From assembly GCA_044220875.1 (NCBI GenBank), contig JBGAQH010000001.1, positions 1,178,001 through 1,242,000 of the forward strand: DNA of 64,000 nt. The letters run 5' to 3'. The position numbers were made by a program, and so were the translations under genes. Source of the DNA: JAEUIT01 sp044220875 (GTDB taxonomy: Bacteria > Planctomycetota > Phycisphaerae > Phycisphaerales > SM1A02). The notes below the pieces were generated by a model, which made no database searches, had not been told where the DNA came from, and saw only the letters and a list, made by a program, of their open reading frames with translations. This document shows positions 35,012 through 44,648 of the stretch, piece after piece (position 1 is the stretch's first letter; the number at the start of each line of letters is the position of its first letter).

Positions 35012-36241
35012 CTATTCGGTGCGCAGCCGCTCGTTGAGGCGCCGGTACTGCTCGCGCAGCGCGGAGTTGTCGAAGCCGCGAAGCGCCGGCAGCTCCATCG
35101 ACATCACCGCCTGCAGGTCGAGCTCCCCCTGCCTGATCAGCTCGGCGACGCCGACGCTCACCGTCATGGTGCGGTAGGTGTTCTCCGCAACCTTGAGCCG
35201 CCGTTCGACGGCCACGTTGAGCTCGCGCACGCGGTCCGCCTGGGCCTTGAGGTACGCGGAGTAGTTCGTCACCGCGTCCTGGGCGAGCTTGCACGCGGCG
35301 ATGTTCTTCTCCAGCGCCTGCCGCGTCGGCTCGTCCGACCCCTTGAGGAGCGACTTCGCCTGGCGCTCCGTCTCGCTCGCCTCCGTGCCGAATGCCTGCA
35401 CCTTCGGAAGGGCCACGGTCTCGACGTGCTCGACGAAGGAGTCCTGCACGCGGTCCATGATGCGCACGAGGAGGACGTACATGCCGTAGTAGCGCCGGGC
35501 GGTCTCCGGCGACTCGCTCATGCGCTCTGTGATCCGCCGAAGCTGCTCGGTGACGAGCCGGACGTTGTCGAAGGCGACGACCATGTCGGTGAACCGGTCG
35601 CCCGAAACCGTCGCAAGGAGCGCCTCGTGTCCTCCCGGCCCCAGCTCGAGCCCCAGGGCGGCGAGCTTTGACGCGAACTCCTTCCGCAGCGTGGCGATCT
35701 CCGTGTCGATCGCGGCCTGACGCTGGCGGGCCCGGAGGATCGCCGCCTCCCAATCCTCCTTGCTCTTGCCGAAGACCTCGTACCAGTCGCGCTCCGAGCT
35801 CGGCCGGGCCGAGGCCTGCCGCTCGAAGCCGTTGCGCATCTCCTCGTCGAGCGACTTCCGCTCGGCGTCGAGCGTGCGGAGACGCTTCCGGACGTCGGTG
35901 ACGGCCCCGTCGGCGAGGATGCCGGCGCACTCGTCCAACAGTTCGTTGATGCGGTCGCCGTTCGATCGCTTCGTCTCGCCGAGCGGGTTCCAGGTCGACT
36001 CGGGAAGCGATCGGTCCTTCTCGACGCGGTCGAGCGCGTCGCCCAGCGCCGTCGTGAGCGACGCGAAGAAGCGCCGCAGCCGGGCATCGACGGCGGGGGT
36101 TTCGTCGGCCCGAGTGGCGGGCGGGGCGGGGGGCGCCGGCGGCACGGCCGCCGCGGGGTTCGTCGTGGCGATCGAGAGCCAGCAGAGGAGGGGGGCGGCG
36201 CTGGCGGCCCCGGTCCTCCTGGCGGCGAAAGTGCGGTTCAC
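35012..36241 (-). CDS. Secreted helical coiled-coil protein, function unknown
   Basis: GTG 36241 overlaps the stop of the upstream VOC gene (GTGA), so the two are likely co-expressed. The 409-residue product has a signal peptide (AAPLLCWLSIATTNPAAA), a Pro/Ala-rich stretch and then long charged helices (KRLRTLDAERKSLDEEMRNG, VERRLKVAENTYRTM). No family is recognised. It is probably periplasmic. Confidence 0.55.
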   Translation of the reverse strand: MNRTFAARRTGAASAAPLLCWLSIATTNPAAAVPPAPPAPPATRADETPAVDARLRRFFASLTTALGDALDRVEKDRSLPESTWNPLGETKRSNGDRINELLDECAGILADGAVTDVRKRLRTLDAERKSLDEEMRNGFERQASARPSSERDWYEVFGKSKEDWEAAILRARQRQAAIDTEIATLRKEFASKLAALGLELGPGGHEALLATVSGDRFTDMVVAFDNVRLVTEQLRRITERMSESPETARRYYGMYVLLVRIMDRVQDSFVEHVETVALPKVQAFGTEASETERQAKSLLKGSDEPTRQALEKNIAACKLAQDAVTNYSAYLKAQADRVRELNVAVERRLKVAENTYRTMTVSVGVAELIRQGELDLQAVMSMELPALRGFDNSALREQYRRLNERLRTE

Positions 36242-37020
36242 GTGTGCAGCGGCTCGAAGAGTGCCAGATGGGCGCCCGTCGGATCGGTCAGTCCCGCATA
36301 GGTGCCGACGCCGGGAATCTCCATCGGTTCGCAGAGCTTATGCCCTCCCAGCCGGACGGCGGCGGCCAGACTCGCGTGAATGTCCTCGACGCAGAGATAG
36401 GGACACCAGTGGGCCTGCGAGGTGCGCTCGTCGGCGCAGGCCTCGAAGACGCTGGCGACGGCGTGCGGGCCGGCCTTCATCTCGATGAAGCTCGTTGCCC
36501 CGGCGATCCGGAACTGCGGCGTCCAGTGCAGGAGCTTCGAGAAGAACTCGCTGGCCCGCGGGACGTCGCGCGTCACCAGCTCGCACCAGACGAAGGTCCC
36601 GGGACCGACCGGATTCGTCCCGTCGGTCTTCCCTGCCGCCGCCTGGAAGAGGGCGACGCTGCCCCCGGTCGGATCGGCGATGACGGCGAAGCGCCCGATG
36701 GGAATGTCGCTCGGGGGACAGCAGATCCGGCCACCTAACGCTTCGACACGGCGGCAGGTGGCGTCGACGTCGGCGACGGCGATGTAGGGGAGCCAGTGCG
36801 ACGGCGTACCGCGCGGGAAGTCGTCGCCCATCGGCGTCATGCCGGCGACGGTCTGGCCCTCGACGTCGAGGAGGACATACTCAGCGGGGCCCATCGGAAG
36901 GCCGCGGGCCCCGGCCCGCATGAGCGCCTGGTAGAAGCTCTTGCCCCGCTCGATGTCGCGCGTCGCGAGTTCGAACCAGCAGAACATGCCCGGTTCGACC
37001 GGCACGGTCCTGAGTCCCAT
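36238..37020 (-). CDS. VOC-superfamily protein with two glyoxalase-like domains
   Basis: ATG 37020 has GGAGG seven bases upstream. The 260-residue product contains two tandem VOC modules, each starting with a CWFELATRD / VWCELVTRD strand and ending in a VALFQ / LALFE strand. PHWLPYIAVADVDATCRRV-type segments lie in between. Such proteins are dioxygenases, isomerases or resistance proteins; metal residues cannot be assigned safely. It resembles the CFP30-like hydroxylase group by order of motifs. Confidence 0.82.
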   Translation of the reverse strand: MGLRTVPVEPGMFCWFELATRDIERGKSFYQALMRAGARGLPMGPAEYVLLDVEGQTVAGMTPMGDDFPRGTPSHWLPYIAVADVDATCRRVEALGGRICCPPSDIPIGRFAVIADPTGGSVALFQAAAGKTDGTNPVGPGTFVWCELVTRDVPRASEFFSKLLHWTPQFRIAGATSFIEMKAGPHAVASVFEACADERTSQAHWCPYLCVEDIHASLAAAVRLGGHKLCEPMEIPGVGTYAGLTDPTGAHLALFEPLHT

Positions 37021-37252
37021 GGCACACCTCCGTCTGCGGTCCGGCGGACGGACCTCATGAGTCGGCCCAGCGAATTGCCCCACGAATTGGCTCACGAGAC
37101 GCCCTGCGGGCGGCCCGACGACCGCACCCGGAACATCCCGAATTGATCCTACATGTGGATTCGTGCGAAGCCAGCGGGAAAGCCGATGCTGACCGGGAGA
37201 TTGGCGCATCCGCTGCGCCGAAGCCGCGAGTCGCCGCGGGTACGCTTCCGCC

Positions 37253-37948
37253 ATGATCCTCAACGCCGCCGCCGTCGCCGTCCTGCTTCTCGCCCCGCCG
37301 AGTCCGGCCGCGCCGGACGGGGCGCCCGCCCCCCCGAAGGCCAAGGAGTCGCAGCCGGCGGGCGAACGACCGCAGGCGCTGTTCGACGGCACCTCGCTCG
37401 CGGGCTGGAAGGCCTTCTCCGGTGACGCGAATGCGGCAGCGGCGTGGAGCGTGCGGGACGGCACGATCGTCTGCGAGGGGCAGCCGATCGGATACCTGGC
37501 GACGGAGGCCAGCTTCGAGAGCTTCGAGCTCACCCTCGAGTGGCGCTTTGACCCGACCAAGGGCGCCGGAAACTCGGGTGTCCTGCTTCGCCTCCAGGGG
37601 GCGGACAAGGTCTGGCCGAAGTCGATCGAGGCCCAGCTCGAGTCGCGCAGCGCCGGCGACATCTGGAACATCGACGCCGTCCCGATGAAGGTCGACGCCG
37701 GCCGCACCGAGGGGCGGCGCACGAAGAAGGAACACGAGACCAACGAGCGTTCGCTGGGCGAGTGGAACCGGTATCGAATCCTGCTCGACGGCGGACGGCT
37801 CGAGCTCTACGTCAACGACCTCCTGCAGAACGTCGCCACCGACGTCGAGGTGCGGCCCGGCCGCATCGCCCTGCAGAGCGAGGGCGCGCACATCGAGTTC
37901 CGGAAGATCGAGATCCGGAAGATCGTCCACGGCGGCGTCGCGAGGTAG
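37253..37948 (+). CDS. DUF1080 / 3-keto-disaccharide hydrolase-like secreted protein
   Basis: A short signal peptide (LNAAAVAVLLLAPPSPA) precedes a DUF1080 jelly-roll domain. It shows LFDGTSLAGWKAFSGD, WSVRDGTIVCEG, FELTLEWRF, GAGNSGVLLRLQG, EAQLESRSAGDIWNI and the C-terminal IALQSEGAHIEFRKIEI. Members are abundant in planctomycetes, and some hydrolyse 3-keto-glycosides. The 231-residue protein ends 11 bases before the PPK2 gene. Confidence 0.85.
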   Translation: MILNAAAVAVLLLAPPSPAAPDGAPAPPKAKESQPAGERPQALFDGTSLAGWKAFSGDANAAAAWSVRDGTIVCEGQPIGYLATEASFESFELTLEWRFDPTKGAGNSGVLLRLQGADKVWPKSIEAQLESRSAGDIWNIDAVPMKVDAGRTEGRRTKKEHETNERSLGEWNRYRILLDGGRLELYVNDLLQNVATDVEVRPGRIALQSEGAHIEFRKIEIRKIVHGGVAR

Positions 37949-37959
37949 ATGGACATCCG

Positions 37960-38766
37960 ATGATCAAGCTGAAGTCATTCCGCGTCGAGCCGGGCTCGTC
38001 CGTGCATCTTGACCGCATCGATCCGCGCGACACGCGCGGGACGGGAGACGAGGCGGGGCGGGAGTTCGTCCGCACCAACGTCGATCGACTTGCCGAACAG
38101 ACCGAGCTGCTCTGGGCCGGCGGCCAGAGGTCCCTCCTGATCGTCCTCCAGGGGATGGACACGAGCGGCAAGGACGGGACCATCCGTCACGTGATGAGCG
38201 GCATCGACCCGACGGTCTGCCGGGTCGAGAGCTTCAAGCGTCCGACCGACGAGGAGCTCGCCCACGACTTCCTCTGGCGCGTCCATGCCCGAACCCCGCG
38301 GCGAGGCCAGATCGTCGTCTTCAACCGCTCCCACTACGAGGACGTCCTGGTCGCGCGGGTGCGCGAGCTCGTGCCCGAGTCGGTGTGGCGGACCCGCTAC
38401 GAGCGCATCAACGAGTTCGAGCGGATGCTCGCCGACAGCGGCACGGTGATCGTCAAGTTCTTCCTGCACATCTCCAAGTCCGAGCAGAAGGAGCGGCTCG
38501 CCTCCCGGCTTCGCGACCCGTCGAAGAACTGGAAGTTCGAGCCGGGCGATCTCGAGGAGCGGAAACGCTGGGACGACTATCAGGAGGCCTACGAGGCCGC
38601 GATCGAGCGCTGCTCGACCGAGTGGGCGCCGTGGTACATCGTCCCCTCCGACCGCAAGTGGTTCAGGAACCTCGTGGTCAGCGCGGTCATCAGCGAGACG
38701 TTAGAGAAGCTCGAGATGCGCTGGCCGGCCCCCAAGTTCGACGCGGCGAACTACCGGGTCGAGTGA
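37960..38766 (+). CDS. ppk2: Polyphosphate kinase 2 family protein
   Basis: The 268-residue protein has the PPK2 P-loop QGMDTSGKDG (GMDTSGKDG at 65-73), the Walker B-like strand QIVVFNRSHYEDVLV and the lid segment ISKSEQKERLASRLRDPSKNW. Single-domain size suggests class I or III, using polyphosphate to phosphorylate nucleoside mono- or diphosphates in the cytoplasm. It is likely co-transcribed with the DUF1080 gene. Confidence 0.92.
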   Translation: MIKLKSFRVEPGSSVHLDRIDPRDTRGTGDEAGREFVRTNVDRLAEQTELLWAGGQRSLLIVLQGMDTSGKDGTIRHVMSGIDPTVCRVESFKRPTDEELAHDFLWRVHARTPRRGQIVVFNRSHYEDVLVARVRELVPESVWRTRYERINEFERMLADSGTVIVKFFLHISKSEQKERLASRLRDPSKNWKFEPGDLEERKRWDDYQEAYEAAIERCSTEWAPWYIVPSDRKWFRNLVVSAVISETLEKLEMRWPAPKFDAANYRVE

Positions 38767-38868
38767 TCGGACCCCGGGGGACCGCATTGCGCGAGATTCC
38801 GGGCGGCCTCTTCGCCCCGGCTGTCCCCTCACGTACGCTACGCCCTCCGCCCCGACCGCCACGATCCC

Positions 38869-40059
38869 ATGACCGCGCTCGCCACACTCGTCTCCGTCGC
38901 ACTCATCGCGGGCATGCCGCTGCAGCACGGCATGAGGCCGCCGGAGAATCCGGCCCTGCCCCGCATGCCCGAGCCCGGCGCGGCGAACGGCCCGCTCACG
39001 ACGATGGTCGAGCTGGACCTCACCCCCGGAAACGTCGCGGTCACACCCTCGGGCCGGATGTTCATCAGCCTGCACCCCTTCGGCAACCCCGAGGTTCGCG
39101 TCGCCGAGATCCTGCACAACGGCGGACTGCGGGCCTATCCGACCGACGACTGGGCCCACGCCGTCGGGTCCAACGGCGTCGGCATCCAGTCGATCATCGG
39201 CCTTCGCAGCGATCCCAAGGGCGTCCTCTGGATGCTCGACGCGGGCAATCTCGGCGACCCGAAGGCCGGCGCGAACGCGACGCCGCCGAAGCTCATCGCC
39301 TGGGACACGAACGCCGAGCGTCTGCTGCGCGTCGTCCACGTGCCGCCGCCGGCGAGCAACGCGCGGAGCTTCCTGCAGGACCTCGCCGTCGACACGAAGC
39401 GCGAGACGATCTACATCGCCGACTGCGGCATCGGCGCCGGCTTTGACGGCGCGACGCCGGCGATCGTCGTCGTCTACCTCAAGACCGGCATGGCCCGGCG
39501 CGTCCTCGAGAGTGCCGCGTGCGTGCGCCCCGAGGCGGATGCCGCGATGGTCATCGACGGGAAGGAGGTCGTCGCCATCGGCCCCGACGGCACGGCCAAG
39601 CCCCCGCGGGTCGGCGTGAATCCGATCACGATCGACGATCGCTGCGAGTGGGTCTACTTCGGCGCGATGCACGGGCGCACGATCTGGAAGGTGAAGGCCG
39701 ACGACCTCGCGAATCCGGGTCTGCCTGCGGAGGAGCTCGAGGCGCGGGTCGAGCGACACGGCCCCAAGGGCGCCTCCGACGGCATCACCATCGACTCGGC
39801 GGGGAACATCTACGTCACCGACGTGAACGAGCATGCCATCGGCGTGCTCGAGCCGGGCGGCGCCTATCGCCAGCTCATCCGCGACGACGCGATGCTGCAG
39901 TGGCCCGACGGGCTCTGCGCCGGTCCGGACGGAAACGTCTACGTCACCGTCAACCAGCTCCACCGGCACGCGGCGCTCAACGGAGGCGAGGACGCGACGA
40001 AGCCTCCCTACCGGATCCTGCGCTTCACGCCGCTTGCGAAGGCGACGCCCGGGCGCTGA
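38869..40059 (+). CDS. Major royal jelly/yellow-family beta-propeller, secreted
   Basis: The 396-residue product has a signal peptide (LATLVSVALIAGMPLQ) and the MRJP/yellow pattern: GNVAVTPSGRMFISLHPF, LRSDPKGVLWMLDAG, LQDLAVDTKRETIYIADCG, GITIDSAGNIYVTDVN. Bacterial members are of uncertain function and are often annotated as dopachrome-tautomerase-related. It is followed after 24 bases by the S9 peptidase gene. Confidence 0.82.
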   Translation: MTALATLVSVALIAGMPLQHGMRPPENPALPRMPEPGAANGPLTTMVELDLTPGNVAVTPSGRMFISLHPFGNPEVRVAEILHNGGLRAYPTDDWAHAVGSNGVGIQSIIGLRSDPKGVLWMLDAGNLGDPKAGANATPPKLIAWDTNAERLLRVVHVPPPASNARSFLQDLAVDTKRETIYIADCGIGAGFDGATPAIVVVYLKTGMARRVLESAACVRPEADAAMVIDGKEVVAIGPDGTAKPPRVGVNPITIDDRCEWVYFGAMHGRTIWKVKADDLANPGLPAEELEARVERHGPKGASDGITIDSAGNIYVTDVNEHAIGVLEPGGAYRQLIRDDAMLQWPDGLCAGPDGNVYVTVNQLHRHAALNGGEDATKPPYRILRFTPLAKATPGR

Positions 40060-40083
40060 GCGCCGCACGCGCGGTCGGAAACG

Positions 40084-42105
40084 ATGCCGATGTTCGCAGC
40101 CCTCGCCGCCATCTGCCTTCTCGGATCGCCCGTCGCCGACGGGGGGCGTGCGCTCATCCCGCGCCATGTGCTCTTCGGCAACCCCGACCGGAGCGCGGTG
40201 CGGGTGAGCGCCGACGGGGCCCGCATCGGATGGCTCGCGCCGCGCGACGGCGTCCTGAACGTCTGGATCCAGGAGCTCGATCGCGGCCAGCAGGTCGGCG
40301 AGCCGCGACCGGTCACGCACTCGACCTTGCGGCCCATCCGCCAATGGGACTTCGCGCCCGGGACCGACGAGGTCATCTACCTTCAGGATCAGGGGGGCGA
40401 CGAGGACTTCAGGCTCTATGCGACGAGCCTCCGCCGCGACGGCGCCGAGGAGCCGCACGAGCGGTGCCTCACGCCCTGGGACGGCACGCGGACGAAGATC
40501 CTCGCCGTCGATGCCCGCCATCCGGGCGAGGTGCTCATCGCCAACAACCGGCGGGAGCGGGCGAAGTTCGACGTGTTCCGGCTCGATGTCCGCAGCGGCG
40601 AGGCGACGCTCGTCTTCCGCAACGACGTCGCGTGGATGGACATGCTCCCCGACGGCGACTGGTCGATCCGCGTCGTGCGCCGATTCGTCTCCGACGGATC
40701 CTCCGAGGCGCTCTGCCGCGAGACCGCCGACGGGCCGTGGGTGCCGTTCCGCACCTGGTCCTCGGACGACGCCGGCCCCTCGCGCCCGCTCGCCGTCTCC
40801 GCCGACGGCACGATCGTGTACGTCGCCGACTCGAGCCGCTCCGAGTCGCCGAACACCGGGGCGCTCTACGCGGTGACGCTCGCGGCGCCGCCCCGCCAGC
40901 AGTGGCGCATCCTCGCCCTCGACGACTGTTCCGAGCCGCGCACGCTCCTCACCCATCCGACGACGGGGCTTGCCCAGGCCGTGACCTTCGAGCACGCCCG
41001 CGTCTCCTGGAGAAGCCTCGACGCGGGGCTCGAGCGGGACCTCGCGGCGGTCCGCAGGATCGGCGACGGCACGATCGAGATTCCCAGCCGCAGCGCCGAC
41101 GACCGGCTCTGGGTCGTCACCCACACCCATGCGGAGCAGGGGATCTCCCACTGGCTCTACGACCGCTCGGCGGGGCGGGCGACGAAGCTCTTCGACGCGA
41201 GCGACGCGTTAGCCAAGGCCGGGCTCCGTCCCATGCGCTCTGAGACGATCACGGCACGCGACGGGCTGCGGCTGCTTGCGTACCTCACGGTGCCGCGCGG
41301 CTTCGAGCCGGGCAGCTCGGCGCCGGTGCCGATGGTCCTGCACGTCCACGGCGGGCCATGGACGCGCGACGTCTGGGGCCTCAACCCGATCCACCAGTGG
41401 CTCGCCGACCGCGGGTATGCGGTGCTTTCGGTGAATTTCCGCGGCTCGACCGGATTCGGCAAGGCGTTCGTCAACGCCGGCGACCGGCAGTGGTCGAAGG
41501 CCATGCACGACGACCTGATCGACGCGGTCGAGTGGGCGGTGGGCCACGGCATCGCCGACCGCTCGCGGGTCGCGATCATGGGCCAGAGCTACGGCGGCTA
41601 CGCGACCCTGGTCGGCCTGACCTTCACGCCCGAGACCTTCGCCTGCGGCGTCGACATCGTCGGGCCGGTGAATCTCCGCTCCCTCCTCAGCTCGATCCCC
41701 GACTACTGGGCCGCCGAGCGGGGCAACCTCGACCGGCGCGTCGGCCGCGTCGAGGAGGTGGACTGGCTGGCCTCGATCTCGCCGCTCTCCCGCGTCGACA
41801 GCCTTCGCCGCCCGCTGCTCATCGGGCAGGGAGCCAACGACCCGCGCGTGCCGCGCGCGGAGCCCGACCAGATCGTCCAGGCCGCCCAATCGCGACAGAT
41901 TCCCGTCGCCTACGTCGTCTTTCCCGACGAGGGCCACGGCTTCGCCAGGCCGGAAAACCGCATGGCGTTCATGGCGATCACCGAGGCGTTCCTTGCGCGT
42001 CATCTCGGCGGCAGGTGTGAGCCGGTGGGCGATGACCTTGCGAAGAGCTCGGCCCGCATCGAAGCCGGTTCCTCCGTGGTGGAGGAATTGCGCGGCGGGC
42101 GATAG
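40084..42105 (+). CDS. S9-family prolyl oligopeptidase-type serine peptidase
   Basis: The 673-residue protein has a signal peptide, an N-terminal propeller (about 30-400) and a C-terminal alpha/beta hydrolase. The catalytic triad is visible: Ser502 in IMGQSYGGYA, Asp586 in GQGANDPRVP, and His618 in FPDEGHGF. LHVHGGPWTRD provides the oxyanion loop. It is an exported peptidase cleaving short peptides. It probably shares a transcript with the preceding MRJP-like gene. Confidence 0.9.
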   Translation: MPMFAALAAICLLGSPVADGGRALIPRHVLFGNPDRSAVRVSADGARIGWLAPRDGVLNVWIQELDRGQQVGEPRPVTHSTLRPIRQWDFAPGTDEVIYLQDQGGDEDFRLYATSLRRDGAEEPHERCLTPWDGTRTKILAVDARHPGEVLIANNRRERAKFDVFRLDVRSGEATLVFRNDVAWMDMLPDGDWSIRVVRRFVSDGSSEALCRETADGPWVPFRTWSSDDAGPSRPLAVSADGTIVYVADSSRSESPNTGALYAVTLAAPPRQQWRILALDDCSEPRTLLTHPTTGLAQAVTFEHARVSWRSLDAGLERDLAAVRRIGDGTIEIPSRSADDRLWVVTHTHAEQGISHWLYDRSAGRATKLFDASDALAKAGLRPMRSETITARDGLRLLAYLTVPRGFEPGSSAPVPMVLHVHGGPWTRDVWGLNPIHQWLADRGYAVLSVNFRGSTGFGKAFVNAGDRQWSKAMHDDLIDAVEWAVGHGIADRSRVAIMGQSYGGYATLVGLTFTPETFACGVDIVGPVNLRSLLSSIPDYWAAERGNLDRRVGRVEEVDWLASISPLSRVDSLRRPLLIGQGANDPRVPRAEPDQIVQAAQSRQIPVAYVVFPDEGHGFARPENRMAFMAITEAFLARHLGGRCEPVGDDLAKSSARIEAGSSVVEELRGGR

Positions 42106-42159
42106 CAAGTTCGCCGAACCGGCTTGCGTCGCGATTGACGGATCGTAGTCTTCCGATCC

Positions 42160-43404
42160 GTGGCACCGTCGCTTCGCATCGGCATGATCTTCACCGTCGA
42201 TCCGCTCGACCGGGGCGCGATCTCCGGAATGCCGTTCGCCGCCGCCCGAGCGCTCGAGCGCCGCGGCTGCGTCGTCGTTCCGCTCGAGGCGGGATCGGCG
42301 CCGCGCGCCTCGGGCTCGCCGCTGAGCGCGCAGCTCAAGGCGTGGCTCAAGCGAACGCTTCCGGCCCGCATGCTCGAGTGGCCCTCGCGCTGGCGGGCCC
42401 GGCGCGGCGGCAGCGTCCTGCACGACGCCCATGTCGCCGCGTCGCGCGTCGCCGAGCGCCTCGCGGTGGCCCGGCGCGAGGCCGAGATCGACGCGGTCGT
42501 CGGCATGTGCGTGAGCGTCCCGCTAGCCTTCCTCGAGACGGACCTTCCCATCGTCTACGCGAGCGACGCGACCGCCCGCATCGTGCTCACGACCTATCCG
42601 CGGTACGCGCGGCGCCCCGCGGCCTATCGCGCCGAATGCGAGGAATGCGAGCGTCGCGCGCTCCTTCGCGCGTCGAGGGTCGGGCTCGCCTCGGAGGCCG
42701 CCATGCGCTCCGCGGTGAGCGACTACGGCGTCGATCCCTCCCGCGTCCGCCTGCTTCCGCTCGGCTCCCATGTCGTGCCCGAGCCGGCGATGGTTCCCAC
42801 GATCGTGCCGCCGACCCGCGATGACGTGAAGCTCCTGCTCGTCGCAAGCGACCCGGAGCGCAAGCGACTCAGTTTCACGGTGGAGATCGTCCGCATCCTG
42901 CGCGACCGCGGCATCGGCGCCGAGCTGCTGCACATCGGCGCGCCGGATCGGGCCCTCCGCGAGCCGTTCGTCCGCACCTTCGGCGCGCTGCGGCTCAGCC
43001 ATGCCGCGGACCGCGAGCGCCATCTCGGCGCCGTGCGCGAGGCGCATCTCTCGATCCTCCCCTCGATCGGCGAGGCCTTCGGCATCGCCCCGGCCGAGAG
43101 CGCCCTGGCCGGACGCCCCGCGATCGTCAGCGACGCGGGCGGGCTGCCCACCGTGGTCCGCGACGGCGAGACCGGCATCGTCCTCTCGCTGTGCGAGCCG
43201 GCGTCGGCGTGGGCCGACGCGATCGAGCGGCTGGTCGGCGATCCCGACCGATATCGGCGGCTGGCCGTCGCGGCGCGCGAGCGCGCGTGGCGCGAGTTCA
43301 CCTGGGACGCGTGGGCCGAGAGCGTCGAGGGCATGGCCCGGGCGGCGATCGCCGAGCGTTCGACGGGCGCGAACCGTCGGCCGCTGGCGCGAGCAAACGG
43401 TTAG
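42160..43404 (+). CDS. Family 4 glycosyltransferase
   Basis: From GTG 42160 the 414-residue product shows a GT-B fold of family 4: N-terminal LDRGAISGMPFAAARALERRG, LLVASDPERKRLSFTVEIVRIL, LHIGAPDRALREPFVRTFG, and the donor-site region PSIGEAFGIAPAESALAGRPAIVSD with the EX7E pattern. Its target glycan is unknown. Its TAG overlaps the TAA of the convergent exporter gene. Confidence 0.85.
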   Translation: MAPSLRIGMIFTVDPLDRGAISGMPFAAARALERRGCVVVPLEAGSAPRASGSPLSAQLKAWLKRTLPARMLEWPSRWRARRGGSVLHDAHVAASRVAERLAVARREAEIDAVVGMCVSVPLAFLETDLPIVYASDATARIVLTTYPRYARRPAAYRAECEECERRALLRASRVGLASEAAMRSAVSDYGVDPSRVRLLPLGSHVVPEPAMVPTIVPPTRDDVKLLLVASDPERKRLSFTVEIVRILRDRGIGAELLHIGAPDRALREPFVRTFGALRLSHAADRERHLGAVREAHLSILPSIGEAFGIAPAESALAGRPAIVSDAGGLPTVVRDGETGIVLSLCEPASAWADAIERLVGDPDRYRRLAVAARERAWREFTWDAWAESVEGMARAAIAERSTGANRRPLARANG

Positions 43405-44648
43405 AGACCCCGCGGCGCCGGAAGCAGCGCGTTGGCGACGAGCAGTCCCGCGACGAGGGCGCCGGCGACGGTGAGCGCCGTCGCGGCGATCCCGATGCCG
43501 CTGACGACGTCGTTGTGCATGAGGGCGTGCAGTCCGCGGAATCCGGCGCTGCCGGGGAGGAGCAGGGTGATCCCCGGAATGACGAGGAGGGCCGAGGGCT
43601 TCGGTCGCATGCGGGCGAGGAGATTGCCCGCGAGCCCGACGAGCGAGGCCCCGACGCAGACGCCGAGGGCCGGGCCGAGGAGCCGCTCGCCGAACGCGGC
43701 GCCGAAGAAGCCGGTCAGCGTCCCGGCCATCACCCACCCGAGATCGCGCCGGTGGGCGCGATAGAGGATCGCGAGGGACGTGCCGGCGATCAGGAGCGCC
43801 GGCAGCAGCGCCCAGGCGGGGAGCGAGACCGGCGGCACGTCGATCCGCGCCGGAAAGGCGCTCGTCGCGATGCGGTCGCCGACCGCGGCCCCGAAGCCGA
43901 TCGCGATGAAGGTCATGATCGCGCCCATCAGCCGCGACGTGCCCGACACGAGCTGCCGCATCGCGAGCTCGTTCATCGCCGTGGCGAGGGCGAGGCCCGG
44001 CAGGAACGCGATGAGGCTCGCGATCACCACGATCGACGGGGAGGTGGGCGGCATGAGCGCCGTGGCCCCGCCGGCGAGAAACGTGACGATCGCGCCGGCG
44101 AGGAAGTCGGCCAGCGCGGCCCGCGACGGATGGCGACCGAGCACGTTCGCGGTCTCGCCCGCGGCGGCGCAGATGACCGCGGCCGCGATGATCTCGTGCG
44201 CGCCGCCCCCGAAGATGCATGCCGCCGCGGCCCCGGTGCCCGCAAGCGCCAGCAGCGTCAGCGCGGCGCGCTGGCGGCGAGGGGAATCGGCCACCGCGGT
44301 CACGCGGTCGAGCGCCTCGCGGGGCGAATAGAGCCCCGTCCGGACGCCGTTGATGATCGAGAGCATCGTCTCGACGCGGGCCAGGTCGGGCGACCCCGGC
44401 TCGACCCGGAGCATGAGGCTCTGCTGGCTGACGCCGCGTCCGACCGCAACCTCGATCATGGTCGGCACGCAGAAGATCGACACGTCCAGGTCGAGCATCG
44501 CGCCGAGCGACGTGAGCGTGGCCTCGACGCGGTGCGAGGGCGTGCCGTAGCGGTGGAGCTGCTCGGCGAGCCGGAGCAGGAGCTGCACCGCGATCTCGCG
44601 GTCACCCGCCGGGTGCGTGGTCATCTCGACGGACTCGCGGTGGGTCAT
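43401..44648 (-). CDS. Threonine/serine exporter family protein (ThrE-type, fused halves)
   Basis: The 415-residue membrane protein contains the ThrE N-terminal cytoplasmic and helix part (RLAEQLHRYGTPSHRVEATL, FCVPTMIEVAVG, RLMGAIMTFIAIGFG) and the C-terminal five-helix part (ALLPALLIAGTSLAILYRAHRRDLGWVMAGTLTG, split here by reading rather than by gene). About ten membrane helices are predicted. ATG 44648 overlaps the acetyltransferase stop (ATGA). Export substrate is inferred from family only. Confidence 0.82.
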   Translation of the reverse strand: MTHRESVEMTTHPAGDREIAVQLLLRLAEQLHRYGTPSHRVEATLTSLGAMLDLDVSIFCVPTMIEVAVGRGVSQQSLMLRVEPGSPDLARVETMLSIINGVRTGLYSPREALDRVTAVADSPRRQRAALTLLALAGTGAAAACIFGGGAHEIIAAAVICAAAGETANVLGRHPSRAALADFLAGAIVTFLAGGATALMPPTSPSIVVIASLIAFLPGLALATAMNELAMRQLVSGTSRLMGAIMTFIAIGFGAAVGDRIATSAFPARIDVPPVSLPAWALLPALLIAGTSLAILYRAHRRDLGWVMAGTLTGFFGAAFGERLLGPALGVCVGASLVGLAGNLLARMRPKPSALLVIPGITLLLPGSAGFRGLHALMHNDVVSGIGIAATALTVAGALVAGLLVANALLPAPRGL

